NCBI RefSeq assembly: GCF_022048975.1
Contig: NZ_JAKMHX010000030.1
Location: forward strand, 186,001-250,000
Direction of reading: 5' to 3'
Length of the DNA stretch: 64,000 nucleotides
Source of the DNA: Sporosarcina cyprini
GTDB lineage: Bacteria; Bacillota; Bacilli; Bacillales_A; Planococcaceae
This document shows positions 8,765 through 17,908 of the stretch, one piece after another. Every line of letters starts with the position of its first letter. The first letter of the stretch is position 1. Under the pieces are notes generated by a model. That model saw nothing but the letters and a program-made list of their open reading frames with translations. It had not been told where the DNA came from and did no database searches. Position numbers and translations under genes: made by a program.

Positions 8765-9094
8765 TTATGCGATCGGTGTACCATTTGAAAGAGGCATATC
8801 CGGTTTTAGCAACACCACGTCGCTTTCCTCCGGCACGCCCCCTAGGACTAACACTTCTGATTTGTACCCAGCAATCCGTCTCGGCGGAAAATTTACAACG
8901 GCGACCACTTGCTCCCCGATTAACTTTTCCGGAAGGTACCGTTTTGTAATTTCTGCAGAGGATTGTTTAATCCCAAGCTCACCAAAATCAATTTGCAATT
9001 TGATGGCTGGAACCCTCGCTTCTGGGAAAGCCTCCGCATGGATCACAGTACCAACACGAATATCCAATTGTAAAAAGTCTTCAATTGCTGCCAT
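8765..9094 (-). CDS. csaA: CsaA, tRNA-binding-domain chaperone
   Basis: 109-residue protein made of one OB-fold tRNA-binding domain (EMAP II/MetG-C type): '[15 protein letters not shown]' at the N-terminus and '[18 protein letters not shown]' in the centre, ending '[11 protein letters not shown]'. Bacillus CsaA is a small homodimeric chaperone that binds preproteins in export. GGGAGG is 7 bases before the ATG. It lies 18 bases after the LysE-type exporter gene and is probably cotranscribed with it. Confidence 0.92.
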   Translation of the reverse strand: MAAIEDFLQLDIRVGTVIHAEAFPEARVPAIKLQIDFGELGIKQSSAEITKRYLPEKLIGEQVVAVVNFPPRRIAGYKSEVLVLGGVPEESDVVLLKPDMPLSNGTPIA

Positions 9095-9112
9095 TTTGTT
9101 TCGCCTCCCTTT

Positions 9113-9727
9113 CTATTGTAACTCTTGCCATAATCCAATAAATAAATAGATTGCTGTTCCCCAAATGAAGACAGCCGAACATTTATTAAACAAAATAAAA
9201 ATGCCTGAAGGGATCTGAATCCTTTTCAACAGGGATCCAAAAGTGGATAATCCGAAAAACCACAACCAAGATATTGCGATACAGGCTAGAGAAAAAAGGA
9301 GTCTGTCCTGCCCGCTATATTTTACTGCGCTAGTTCCAATCACCCCAATTGTATCCAATAAGGCATGCGGATTTAATAATGAGACGGAAAGCGCAAAAAG
9401 AATTTGACGTTTCGCCGGCATCGCGACAGTTCCTTCAAGATTTGCTGCTGGAGATGTCCAAATAACTCTTCCCATATAAACAAGGAACAAAATGCCTGCC
9501 ACAATTAAGACGAGACGCAGCCATTCGAATTGCAAAACGATCAAAGATAATCCTAAAATAGCAAGAACGATCAAGACAGTATCACAAATGGCAGCGGTAA
9601 GTGCCGCCGGGATTGCTTTGAGGAGAGTCGGCTGTGTAATCCCCTGTGTAAAGACAAAAATATTTTGCACGCCAAGGGGCAGGATGAGACCGAACGCGAG
9701 CAAAACACCATGAATAATCGGTTCCAT
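9113..9727 (-). CDS. LysE family amino-acid exporter
   Basis: 204-residue inner-membrane protein with about six transmembrane segments. The N-terminal 'LAFGLILPLGVQNIFVF' and 'SLLNPHALLDTIGVIG' are characteristic of the LysE/ArgO branch, which exports basic amino acids. The exact substrate is inferred only from the family. AGGAGGG precedes the ATG. It is first in a two-gene unit with csaA; the pairing has no obvious functional reason. Confidence 0.88.
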   Translation of the reverse strand: MEPIIHGVLLAFGLILPLGVQNIFVFTQGITQPTLLKAIPAALTAAICDTVLIVLAILGLSLIVLQFEWLRLVLIVAGILFLVYMGRVIWTSPAANLEGTVAMPAKRQILFALSVSLLNPHALLDTIGVIGTSAVKYSGQDRLLFSLACIAISWLWFFGLSTFGSLLKRIQIPSGIFILFNKCSAVFIWGTAIYLFIGLWQELQ

Positions 9728-9862
9728 TCCTACCCTCCTTCAACATTTGGATACATAATTACATTAGATTAAAAACTGTACTATCATTGATAAAAGTTAC
9801 TGTCGGATATAAATAATATACACTTAATTAGAATACAGCTTAATTAATGATTTTTTATATTG

Positions 9863-10708
9863 TTATAGCAGCATCCGCAAATACGATTCAAAGTTCACAC
9901 CGGCAACTGTTGGAATCTGCTCTTCCGATGTCGACTTGATTGCGGCCGATAAAAACTTCTCTGCGAGTTCCATCGTCTCTACGGTATTCTGACCGCGCAT
10001 CATACCGCCCATCATGACTGAGGCAAATAAATCACCCGTTCCGGAATAACTCCTTCCGTTATATTCTTGAAGACTGTGATACGAGTGGGAACCATCAATA
10101 TACATATTACCGACGTATCTTGTTTCAGATAGAGCCGGTGGATTCAAACCGGTTATGATAACTTTTGCGTCTGTTTCTGTCTGCAGCTGACGGCCAGCCT
10201 CTTCGATGGCGACTAAATAGTCCTCGTTCGCCTTGTACGATTGCAATTTGTCAAAAGACAGACCGGTCAGTAAACAGCATTCTGTCACGTTAGGTGTAAT
10301 AAGATCTGCACGCTTTACTAATTCCTTCATATAGCTAATCAATTCGTCAGTAAAAACATCATACATCTGTCCCCTGTCACCCATTACCGGGTCTACGAGA
10401 AGCGTTGTCTCTTCCTTGTAAAATGTATGTAAAAAAGAAAAGATATTTTCTATTTGCTCTTTCCCTGTCACAAAACCTGTATGGATACCATCAAATGCAA
10501 CACCCATCTTGCTCCACTCGTTTGTAAAATGAGTCATCTTCGACGTTAAATCCTCACAAAAATAGCTAGGGTATTCTGTCTGCGACGTCAAAATGGCAGT
10601 CGGCAAAGGGACTGGCTGCACCCCCATGACAGATAAGACCGGGATGGCCGCTGTGAGCGAGCATTTTCCGAAAGAAGACATATCTTGGATGATCGCAACT
10701 TTTTTCAA
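9863..10708 (-). CDS. pdxY: pyridoxal/pyridoxamine kinase (ribokinase fold)
   Basis: 281-residue ribokinase-family kinase. 'DMSSFGKCSLT' near the N-terminus, 'LLVDPVMGDRG' (about 104-113) and 'SYSGTGDLFAS' with the anion-hole/catalytic GTGD (223-226) match PdxY/PdxK enzymes that phosphorylate pyridoxal, pyridoxine or pyridoxamine in vitamin B6 salvage. A TTG start is chosen because TTAGGTGGG is 7 bases upstream; the earlier GTG lies inside the ribosome site. A divergent ECF S-component gene supports a salvage role. HMP phosphorylation is a possible alternative. Confidence 0.85.
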   Translation of the reverse strand: MKKVAIIQDMSSFGKCSLTAAIPVLSVMGVQPVPLPTAILTSQTEYPSYFCEDLTSKMTHFTNEWSKMGVAFDGIHTGFVTGKEQIENIFSFLHTFYKEETTLLVDPVMGDRGQMYDVFTDELISYMKELVKRADLITPNVTECCLLTGLSFDKLQSYKANEDYLVAIEEAGRQLQTETDAKVIITGLNPPALSETRYVGNMYIDGSHSYHSLQEYNGRSYSGTGDLFASVMMGGMMRGQNTVETMELAEKFLSAAIKSTSEEQIPTVAGVNFESYLRMLL

Positions 10709-10899
10709 TTGATTTCCCACCTAACTCTTCGGTACTTGCACTTCTTCCATCGTACCACAAGATACGGAAAGCAAGAATATAGAGAATCCCAATTTCTTTT
10801 CCCTATATCTGACCTCTATATTTTTCGTCGAACTGACACTTTTGTGATGGTCAGACATTCGGTAATATAAAAGTAATCAAAATTCCATAAAGTGAGGAA

Positions 10900-11514
10900 A
10901 TGGATACGCCTATGCAAACTTTACAACGTAACAAAGAAACCATAGCAAAAACTAAGACAGATAATATAGTGCTGTTGCAACGTAAAACACCGACCCACAC
11001 TCGTACAAAGACGATGGATTTAGTGCTGACAGCCATTCTGTCGACAATTGTATTATTATCAACTGTATTTATTAACATCAAGCTTCCGATTGGCCAGGGG
11101 GGGCTGATCCATTTAGGGACAGCAGCACTTTTCATCGTTGCCATTTTATTCGGTCCCAAAAAGGGAGCGCTTGCTGGAGCGATCGGGATGGGCTTGTTTG
11201 ATATTTTTGGAGGCTGGATTATCTGGGCGCCGACGACCATCATAGCTCGTGCCTTGCAAGGCTATATCGTCGGGAAGATAGCTTGGTCGAAAGGATATCG
11301 TGGAGAGAGCGTAAAACTCAACATTTTGGCAGCTGTTGCGTCCACACCTGTCATGCTAGCAGTATACTATATCGGGCAAGGCATCATGTATAACAACTGG
11401 GTGGCGCCACTAGCATCCATTCCAGGTGACCTCATTCAGAGCGTTGTCGGTTTGGTCATTGCTATACCGCTTTGCATAGCATTGAAAAAGACACCATTCT
11501 TCCGGAATAAATAG
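10900..11514 (+). CDS. ECF transporter S component, probably vitamin B6 or thiamine precursor
   Basis: 204 residues: an unusually long basic N-terminus of about 40 residues, then five to six membrane segments. 'GLIHLGTAALFIVAILFGPK' and 'GAIGMGLFDIFGGWIIWAP' are typical of substrate-binding S components of energy-coupling-factor transporters in the COG4720 group. The shared EcfA/A'/T module is not in the window, as usual for group II. Being divergent from a pyridoxal-type kinase, the likely cargo is pyridoxine/pyridoxal; HMP is the alternative. GTGAGG lies very close to the ATG at 10900, so a start at 10912 is possible. Confidence 0.82.
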   Translation: MDTPMQTLQRNKETIAKTKTDNIVLLQRKTPTHTRTKTMDLVLTAILSTIVLLSTVFINIKLPIGQGGLIHLGTAALFIVAILFGPKKGALAGAIGMGLFDIFGGWIIWAPTTIIARALQGYIVGKIAWSKGYRGESVKLNILAAVASTPVMLAVYYIGQGIMYNNWVAPLASIPGDLIQSVVGLVIAIPLCIALKKTPFFRNK

Positions 11515-11519
11515 TAATA

Positions 11520-11563
11520 AAAAGCAGTGAAGAGAGTAGCTATTAGCTCTCTTCGCTGCTTTT
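11520..11563 (+). terminator. intrinsic terminator after the ECF S-component gene
   Basis: 17-base arms AAAAGCAG-T-GAAGAGAG / CTCTCTTC-G-CTGCTTTT with one mismatch form a long stem ending in a T run. Confidence 0.85.
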
Positions 11564-11626
11564 CGTTTATAAGACCAAAACAGAGGTTCACTATTATTCA
11601 TAACATCGTGAACTATATCCATGTAT

Positions 11627-11878
11627 TTAAGATCCAACTAGATAATAAATGATTGGCAGAAATATGAAGACCGCAACAGTTTGAATAAAGGTCAATATGA
11701 TGTCTTTCTTAAGATTATTTTTTCCTGGATAACGATTCATCATGCGATGAAACACGAGCAAAAGCATCCACCAGAATAAGAATAGCAGCATAGTAGAACC
11801 TGGATTGCTATAAAAGTGAGAATACACAAGATTACCCCTTACTAGGAATATAGTTGAACGGTACTTTAATTCTCTCAT
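11627..11878 (-). CDS. small membrane protein, hypothetical
   Basis: An 83-codon frame with two hydrophobic segments ('MLLFLFWWMLLLVF' and 'FIQTVAVFIFLPIIYYLVG') separated by a basic loop. No ribosome site precedes the first ATG, and an internal ATG (residue 30) just before the first membrane segment, with a weak CCAGG upstream, may be the real start. No family recognised. Confidence 0.4.
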   Translation of the reverse strand: MRELKYRSTIFLVRGNLVYSHFYSNPGSTMLLFLFWWMLLLVFHRMMNRYPGKNNLKKDIILTFIQTVAVFIFLPIIYYLVGS

Positions 11879-11961
11879 ATTATGTTCGAGCTAGATTCTT
11901 CATTTCGTATATAGATTCCTTCTAATTGCATGCTTACTTTCATCTTGGACAGTACTGCCTG

Positions 11962-12498
11962 CTAGTTTTTGTTGTCACTTTTCTTATTCATCGCGCTACT
12001 ATAATTGGGATGCTCAAAAAAAGTAAAGTAAAAGCGATGTAAGGGCATTATAATAAAGCCAGATTCATCTTGTTGTTGACAATTTGCAGGAGGATCATCA
12101 AAAACCAATACAATTGTATGGTGCTGACTCCCACTTATTCTTAATAACTCATCACGGCCAAGCTGAAAAACTAGTTGTTCCATCATATATCCAAAACCGT
12201 GTTTTGGTTGTTGTAACCACCACGTTTTAAAACAATGTATAATCTCTTTTCTTTTCGCTTCTGATAAGCTTGCTAGGATATTGTTTACAATTTCATCATA
12301 CCTTCCTACACTATTAAATTGTTTTGACTCTGCTATTATTTGATTCCAAGTATTTTTTATTCTCTCTTTGATCTTTTCGTACTCTTGGTCATCAACACTA
12401 AACTGAATTCCAGGAAAATCTTTTTTCTCGTTGATTGCCTCTAAATACACTAGCAGATTCAACTCAGGTGGTGATACTACTGTCAACACTTTCCCCAT
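11962..12498 (-). CDS. hypothetical protein
   Basis: 178-residue soluble protein, start chosen at the ATG 7 bases after GGAGGGG; the longer upstream frame would run back through the LysR terminator. It begins 'MGKVLTVVSPPELNLLVYLE' and has a charged helical middle with 'KIKERIKNTWNQI' and a C-terminal region with 'TIVLVFDDPP'. I do not recognise the family. It is separated from the upstream LysR gene by a terminator, so it is its own unit. Confidence 0.65.
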   Translation of the reverse strand: MGKVLTVVSPPELNLLVYLEAINEKKDFPGIQFSVDDQEYEKIKERIKNTWNQIIAESKQFNSVGRYDEIVNNILASLSEAKRKEIIHCFKTWWLQQPKHGFGYMMEQLVFQLGRDELLRISGSQHHTIVLVFDDPPANCQQQDESGFIIMPLHRFYFTFFEHPNYSSAMNKKSDNKN

Positions 12499-12601
12499 AG
12501 TAAAATCCCCTCCATACTTAGGTAATACAACCAATTGTATCAAATTTCCAGCTTTCATGTTGTTTGTAATGAAATTATTAAAATGAATTAAAACGAGAAC
12601 T

Positions 12602-12636
12602 AAAAAAAGGGAAACCAGCTGTCTATCCGGTCTCCC
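12602..12636 (-). terminator. intrinsic terminator of the LysR gene
   Basis: On the minus strand GGGAGACC, a 12-base loop, GGTTTCCC and then seven T. Confidence 0.85.
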
Positions 12637-12691
12637 CTCTTTATGAAATGATGCAACTATAACTAATAATTGCCTCTTCGATCTTCTTTCC

Positions 12692-13591
12692 TTAGCTGGT
12701 TTCTTTTTTCGCCATTTCAATAAACGCTAAGGAAGCAGGACTTAACCGGGCATTTTTCTGATAGCTGACGACAATATGGCTTTTGAATTCTGGGTTTTTC
12801 AGAGGATATAAATTGGCCTTATCTGTTAAAACCACACATTCAATCACACTTTGCGGGACGATGGTAATCGCTATCCCTTTATTCGCCAAGCGCAAAGCAT
12901 TTTCCACATTCAACGTTTCCAATACGATTTGGGGACGTATGTTGTAATGGGCAAACACTGTATCGGTGAATCGCCGCAATCCCATACCTGGCTTCGCTAA
13001 GATGAATTTCTGTCCATCCAAGTTCGAAAGGTTGAGCTCTTCCGGAGGCGTTTCTTCATAAAGCGGATGGTTGGATGGAATGACAATATAATTATATTCC
13101 TCGTATAAAAACTCATACTGAATTTCTTGATTGGTAATCGGGAGAGATGTAACACAGACGTCAATTTTATTCTGCAACAGCAATGATTCTAAAGCTGCTG
13201 CAGATTCCTCTATGAGTTCAATTTCAATGCCTTCATACCGTTTCATAAAGTGAGGCAAAAACTTGTCCAATGTATATGTCGCTAAAATGGGACTGATTCC
13301 AATTCGCAACCTGCCCCGCTTCAAATTAGAAATCCCTTGCAATTCATTCAACATCGTTTGAATTGTGTCTTCTACGTCATTCATGTAATGAATATAGCGC
13401 TCCCCCGCATACGTCAATTCCATCGGCGTCACTTGTCGATTTAGCACTTCGACACCCAGTTCCTCTTCCAGAGTTTTAATGTATTTGCTTAAATACGGCT
13501 GTGAAATATATAGCGCCTTTGCCGCTTGTGAGATGCTCCCATGCTCCGCAATCGCTTTCAAATAATTCGTATGTAAATCCTTCAACTGCAT
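12692..13591 (-). CDS. LysR family transcriptional regulator
   Basis: 299 residues: N-terminal winged helix-turn-helix ('GSISQAAKALYISQPYLSKY', about 18-37) and a C-terminal periplasmic-binding-like effector domain beginning near 90 ('GRLRIGISPILA'). It is divergently transcribed from the SLC13 transporter and SDR genes, the usual arrangement for a LysR activator of a small catabolic operon that responds to the substrate. The 294-base divergent region holds dyad sequences that could be its binding sites. Confidence 0.92.
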   Translation of the reverse strand: MQLKDLHTNYLKAIAEHGSISQAAKALYISQPYLSKYIKTLEEELGVEVLNRQVTPMELTYAGERYIHYMNDVEDTIQTMLNELQGISNLKRGRLRIGISPILATYTLDKFLPHFMKRYEGIEIELIEESAAALESLLLQNKIDVCVTSLPITNQEIQYEFLYEEYNYIVIPSNHPLYEETPPEELNLSNLDGQKFILAKPGMGLRRFTDTVFAHYNIRPQIVLETLNVENALRLANKGIAITIVPQSVIECVVLTDKANLYPLKNPEFKSHIVVSYQKNARLSPASLAFIEMAKKETS

Positions 13592-13674
13592 CCACCTTCC
13601 TTCTTTGAATGCCTGTCTGTTCTCATGTATAACAAAACGGCTATGTACCTGATAATAAAAAAGGTATTTTTCAG

Positions 13675-13694
13675 TATGTCATTTTTGTGACATA
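13675..13694. promoter_or_regulatory. dyad, candidate regulator site
   Basis: TATGTCA and TGACATA are perfect 7-base arms around six bases, lying in the LysR/transporter divergent region. It overlaps a possible minus- or plus-strand -10 element, as expected for an operator. Confidence 0.5.
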
Positions 13695-13784
13695 ATTTCT
13701 AACGAGCGAACGATCCTTTCTGTTATTATTTTCGAAGAATAACTTCATGCATAGGCGGTATCAGAAATACCACTGCTTTTGCTT

Positions 13785-13800
13785 ACTAATGCGCATTAGT
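13785..13800. promoter_or_regulatory. perfect 16-bp palindrome, candidate LysR operator
   Basis: ACTAATGC/GCATTAGT is a perfect palindrome 86 bases before the transporter start. Its size and position fit a LysR recognition site. A GGTAT-N5-ATACC dyad lies just upstream at 13757-13771. Confidence 0.55.
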
Positions 13801-13885
13801 TCATAACCATTTACAGCTACAGATTTCTTCAGAAAATTAATTGGCTCAAGTTCATTTTCATTCTATCAATAAAGGAGGAAGAAAA

Positions 13886-15295
13886 GTGGGCGAATCACTA
13901 CAACCTCAAAACAAGTCCAATAAAAATGCGTTATTGAAATACATTCTAGTCTTTCTTCCTGCGATCATCGTGTATCTCATACCGACGACCGAATCATATA
14001 CCGAAGACATGAAACTCTTTTTTGTCATTACGTTAATCGCTATCGTTTTGTGGGCACTTGAGCTGATCAACTTAATCGTTGTTGCACTGGCACTGCCTGT
14101 TGCTTTCATACTAAGTGGCATTGCGACCCCCGCAGATGTTTACGCGCCATGGTCACAAGACCTTCCTTATCTTGTGCTCGGTGCTTTGATTTTATCTGCA
14201 GTTCTTGATGAGTCAGGTTTGATGAAACGATTGGCATATTGGTTCATCCTGCGTGGCGGTGGCTCATACAGCGGTATCATTTATGCCCTGTCGACATCAG
14301 GATTCATCATTGCGTTTTTGGTACCTGGATCGCTTGCCCGCATCGCAATCTTTGCGAGTATGGCATTTGGGATTATTAAAGCAGTCGGTTTTGAAAAATA
14401 TTCAAAAGGAGCAGTTGGACTATTATTCGGCGCGTATAATGCTGCAGTCACTGCATCCTTTATCAGTTTGACAGGAATCGAGCCGATGCTCGTGTTTAAT
14501 AGCCAATTGGCGAGCATTGGGCAAGAAGGTGTGTCGTGGTTAGGCTATATCGTTCATAACGGTCCGATTACAATCATCTGGACATACATTATGGCCTTTG
14601 TCATTACGAAAATCTTCAAACCTGAAAAGCCAATTGAAGGGAAAGCGTATTTCCAAGAGCAATACAAAGCGCTCGGCCGTTTTTCTTTCAAAGAAAAAAA
14701 GGTGTCTGTCCTCTTAGTATTGTTGATCGGTTTGCTTGCGACGAGTTCCATGCACGGCATTGCCATCGGTTGGATTTTTATCGGAATCACATTCCTCGCG
14801 TTCTTGCCGGGTATTAACCTGGCAGATGACAGCACGATGAAGAAAACAAATTTCGGGATGATCTTCTTCATTACCGCAACGATGGCAATCGGACAAGTGT
14901 CCACCATTGTCGGTGCGGGACAGTTCATCGCCGAATCGTTGACACCTATCATGTCTCTTGGCGGAAAATATTATACGGTCATCGCGACTTGGTTCTTATC
15001 GGTCGGCATCAACTTTGTGCTGACGCCTTTCGCTGCTTCCGCAACCTTGGCAATTCCGCTGGCAGAACTGGCAAACTCACTGGATATGAGCCCGCTCCCA
15101 CTAGCTTATTCACTCGTTCATGGGCTTTATCAGTTACTGTTGCCATATGAATCAACACTGCCATTGTTATTGTTCAGTTATATGTTTATGACATACAAAC
15201 AATTTTTCAAATTCTTTACGATTCAAATGCTGCTAAATGTTATTTTCTTGGCACTCATCGCCATCCCGTATTGGTATTTGATCGGATTAATGTAA
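13886..15295 (+). CDS. SLC13/DASS family anion transporter
   Basis: 469-residue polytopic membrane protein of the divalent anion:sodium symporter family (SdcS/CitT-like). The start is GTG, 8 bases after AAAGGAGG; the longer frame to an upstream TTG has no ribosome site. Paired substrate-loop regions are seen at 'FLVPGSLARIAIFASMAFG' and at 'FVLTPFAASATLAIPLA', replacing the usual SNT-type motifs. It likely imports a di- or tricarboxylate or sulfonate. It is the first gene of a unit with an SDR dehydrogenase 26 bases downstream, under a divergent LysR regulator. Confidence 0.87.
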   Translation: MGESLQPQNKSNKNALLKYILVFLPAIIVYLIPTTESYTEDMKLFFVITLIAIVLWALELINLIVVALALPVAFILSGIATPADVYAPWSQDLPYLVLGALILSAVLDESGLMKRLAYWFILRGGGSYSGIIYALSTSGFIIAFLVPGSLARIAIFASMAFGIIKAVGFEKYSKGAVGLLFGAYNAAVTASFISLTGIEPMLVFNSQLASIGQEGVSWLGYIVHNGPITIIWTYIMAFVITKIFKPEKPIEGKAYFQEQYKALGRFSFKEKKVSVLLVLLIGLLATSSMHGIAIGWIFIGITFLAFLPGINLADDSTMKKTNFGMIFFITATMAIGQVSTIVGAGQFIAESLTPIMSLGGKYYTVIATWFLSVGINFVLTPFAASATLAIPLAELANSLDMSPLPLAYSLVHGLYQLLLPYESTLPLLLFSYMFMTYKQFFKFFTIQMLLNVIFLALIAIPYWYLIGLM

Positions 15296-15321
15296 CTCAA
15301 ATGAAGAGAGGATGAAGGAAA

Positions 15322-16092
15322 ATGTTAGACATTTTTTCACTTGAAGATAAAATTGCAATTGTTACTGGAAGTGCACGGGGGATCGGCCAAGCATATGCAG
15401 TCGGCCTAGCACAAGCTGGCGCACAGCTCGTTCTCGTGGATTTAGCGGAAGATAACTTGAAAGAAACGGCACAAATGATTCTAGATCAAACTGGCCGTGA
15501 ATCGGTATGCTACGGAATAGACGTTACAGATAGCGCCAAAATCGATGAAATGGTGAAAGAGATCATCGCCAAGTTTGGCAAAATCGATATTCTCGTCAAC
15601 AACGCCGGCATCAATATGAAAAAACCATTCTTGGATGTAACTGAGGAAGATTGGAAAAAAATCGTTGGCGTCAACTTGCATAGCCAATTCCTTATGTCCA
15701 GTGCGGTAAGTAAAGAAATGGTGAAACGCAAGTATGGCAAAATCATTAACATGGCATCTGTCGGCGGATTCATGGCCCTTAGTGATACAACACCATACAA
15801 TGCCAGCAAAGGTGGCGTCCTCATGCTGACTAAAACAATGGCAGCCGATTTGAGCCAGTATGGCTTAAATGTCAACGCCATCTGCCCTGGATTCATTGAC
15901 ACAGGCCTCTTGAAGGATCCGAAACAAAAAGAAGTAACAGTGAAGAAAGTATTGGCAAATACACCGCTTGGCCGTCTCGGCAGCCCCAGCGACCTTGTTG
16001 GCGCTTGCGTCTATCTCGCTTCGGATGCTTCAAAATATGTTACAGGTGCCCAACTCGTTGTGGACGGCGGCATGTCAGCTGTAGCCATGTAA
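15322..16092 (+). CDS. SDR family oxidoreductase
   Basis: 256-residue classical short-chain dehydrogenase. Cofactor motif 'TGSARGIG' (15-22), 'NNAG' (93-96), catalytic Ser146, Tyr159 and Lys163 ('PYNASKGG'), and the 'CPGFIDTGLL' loop. D40 at the end of beta-2 suggests NAD(H). It resembles gluconate 5-dehydrogenase and related sugar-acid dehydrogenases. Coupled to the SLC13 transporter, it probably oxidises a hydroxyl group on the imported acid. GAGAGGATGAAGG lies before the ATG. Confidence 0.88.
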   Translation: MLDIFSLEDKIAIVTGSARGIGQAYAVGLAQAGAQLVLVDLAEDNLKETAQMILDQTGRESVCYGIDVTDSAKIDEMVKEIIAKFGKIDILVNNAGINMKKPFLDVTEEDWKKIVGVNLHSQFLMSSAVSKEMVKRKYGKIINMASVGGFMALSDTTPYNASKGGVLMLTKTMAADLSQYGLNVNAICPGFIDTGLLKDPKQKEVTVKKVLANTPLGRLGSPSDLVGACVYLASDASKYVTGAQLVVDGGMSAVAM

Positions 16093-16120
16093 TTCATCCA
16101 ATTGACATAGTATGAACATT

Positions 16121-16160
16121 GCGAGTAGGGACATCACCATTCCCCTACTCGCATTATTAT
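16121..16160 (+). terminator. intrinsic terminator of the SLC13-SDR unit
   Basis: Perfect 10-bp arms GCGAGTAGGG / CCCTACTCGC followed by ATTATTAT. Confidence 0.8.
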
Positions 16161-16191
16161 AGTAGATCTCTGAAAAGCCCATTCTCACATT

Positions 16192-16725
16192 TTATTTTTT
16201 CACTTCATACTGTATTTCAACGAACTGGTTAAAGGTCCTCACGCTTTTCATTGAAAGATTTAATTGGTAATCCCCCTCTCGAAACAGTGGTATCCCTTTA
16301 CCAAGAACAGCTGGGGCAACGGTTACAATAAGTTCATCAACTAACTTTTCCTCCAAGAATGTTTGTAACAATTCTCCCCCTCCAACTAGCCAAATGTTTT
16401 TTCCCTCTTGGTTTTTAAGTTCGTTAATTAATTTAGGAAGATCGCCCCTCACAAATTTCACATTTTCAGTGTCTTCTACTACAGACCTTGTAAACACATA
16501 ACAATCTTTGTTTACATAAGGAAACTCCTTTAAGTCTTGATTCATGATCCAATCATATGTTCTCTTGCCCATGATTACAGTATCCACCGTATCATAAAAC
16601 TCCGAGAAGCCATTATCCCCCTCCCCCTCGACGGAAAAGAGCCACTCAAGCGATTCATCCTTTGTTGCGATATAACCATCTAAACTCGAAGCAATAAACA
16701 ATACTACATTTCGTTTGTTCTTCAT
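16192..16725 (-). CDS. dihydrofolate reductase family protein (RibD C-terminal-like)
   Basis: 177 residues of the DHFR/RibD-C fold. 'FIASSLDGYIA' opens the fold, 'VIMGKRTYDWI' and 'NIWLVGGGELLQTFLEE' are the NADPH-binding segments. Close to Bacillus YyaP/YwjB-type proteins whose substrate is unknown; not the folate enzyme itself, which would sit near thyA. AAAGGAG precedes the ATG. Stand-alone gene. Confidence 0.87.
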   Translation of the reverse strand: MKNKRNVVLFIASSLDGYIATKDESLEWLFSVEGEGDNGFSEFYDTVDTVIMGKRTYDWIMNQDLKEFPYVNKDCYVFTRSVVEDTENVKFVRGDLPKLINELKNQEGKNIWLVGGGELLQTFLEEKLVDELIVTVAPAVLGKGIPLFREGDYQLNLSMKSVRTFNQFVEIQYEVKK

Positions 16726-16929
16726 AAAATTCTCCTTTATTCATAATAATTAACATCTAGAAAAACACCTTCAACTTACACTCCCCATATTCAATGGATA
16801 CAGCCACTTGTCACGGATCAAAAAACCTCTATCTACTAAGGAGAAGAGGCTTATATTACATAACCATCTATGTGCATCGACCGATCAAAGAATTGCATCG
16901 GAACTCAGCAGTCAATTTCAATATTACTG

Positions 16930-17667
16930 TTATTCAAGCTCCGATTTGTATACCGAATAGAGAAACTCAATGTTCTCTCTCTCGAAAGAATATGATTCCC
17001 CCGACCGCCTGCCCCAAGTACCATGCGTTTCATTTTTCGCTTCATCATATAAGTTCCATCCAAATTGAAGTGTTGAATCCATATACATAGATGTTAACGT
17101 TGATCCATGACTAGTAGAGGTACTCGCTTGCTGCTCGCTTTCCAGATAGCTCAGCCATTCTTCCGGAAATGCTATCATGCCATACTGCGAGGATGAGAGA
17201 AGTACTTCCTTTTCCATTTGTACTCTAGGTACATATCGCTCAAATTCATCTCCCCAACTATAATTCCGATGTTGAACAGCGTAAAAAGATACCGAATGAG
17301 TTTGCTGATCTGGCCGGATATTCCAGACAATTCGATAGGAAGATGGATCCTTCACATCAACCTTCCAGATTTTTGGCCTGCCTCCGCCATCCACTTCAGC
17401 TATCTTCCACTCCCGCTGCTCCCATACCCAGTAGCTTAGACCATAATCATCTTCTTCCGAAATAAATGGTATAACGAGATGACGCTCATCGGCTGGAAGT
17501 TTATCTAAAACGGTTGATACAACAGCTCCAGGAAAAGCTTTGTTGATTCTTTCTGCAACTTCTTGATCTGTAGGGAATGAAGAGGGAATTGAAAAGTAAA
17601 ACCAATATATGAATCCGATACATAAAACAAGAAAGGCAGCCAAACCCATAACTAAACGCTTTTTCAT
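16930..17667 (-). CDS. hypothetical membrane-anchored protein
   Basis: 245 residues with an N-terminal signal-anchor ('LAAFLVLCIGFIYWFYF', about 10-26) and a predicted extracytoplasmic domain of about 215 residues rich in Trp, Tyr and Ser; no family recognised. GGGGAGG lies 8 bases before the ATG. It follows a 31-codon gene for a tiny membrane protein by 27 bases, probably on one transcript. Confidence 0.7.
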   Translation of the reverse strand: MKKRLVMGLAAFLVLCIGFIYWFYFSIPSSFPTDQEVAERINKAFPGAVVSTVLDKLPADERHLVIPFISEEDDYGLSYWVWEQREWKIAEVDGGGRPKIWKVDVKDPSSYRIVWNIRPDQQTHSVSFYAVQHRNYSWGDEFERYVPRVQMEKEVLLSSSQYGMIAFPEEWLSYLESEQQASTSTSHGSTLTSMYMDSTLQFGWNLYDEAKNETHGTWGRRSGESYSFERENIEFLYSVYKSELE

Positions 17668-17694
17668 GTGCCGTTCCTCCCCATGGATAAGAAT

Positions 17695-17790
17695 TTAATT
17701 CGAGAAAAACATATGGATTAACAACCAGCCTCCCCCTACTAGCGTCAAGATTAAAAGGAAACCTCCCAGTATCATCACGACGCTGAACAT
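17695..17790 (-). CDS. 31-residue single-span membrane protein
   Basis: Tiny frame, 'MFSVVMILGGFLLILTLVGG' followed by a Trp and a short polar tail: essentially one membrane helix. AGGTGA lies directly upstream of the ATG; a GTG four codons in has better spacing and may be the true start. It sits just before the 245-residue membrane-anchored protein gene on the same strand. Confidence 0.45.
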   Translation of the reverse strand: MFSVVMILGGFLLILTLVGGGWLLIHMFFSN

Positions 17791-17908
17791 TCACCTAATT
17801 AAGTTTTTATCAATAGGAGATGATCTGCACTTGCCTCTAATTCGTTTTATGGTACATTTGATATATAGCATTTGTCAGATTATTATAACGATGAGAAGAG
17901 GTAGCAGC

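Noticed and set aside
12499..12720. longer N-terminal extension of the hypothetical protein at 11962-12498
   Set aside because: The extension would include the LysR terminator, and a strong GGAGGGG site marks the ATG at 12498.
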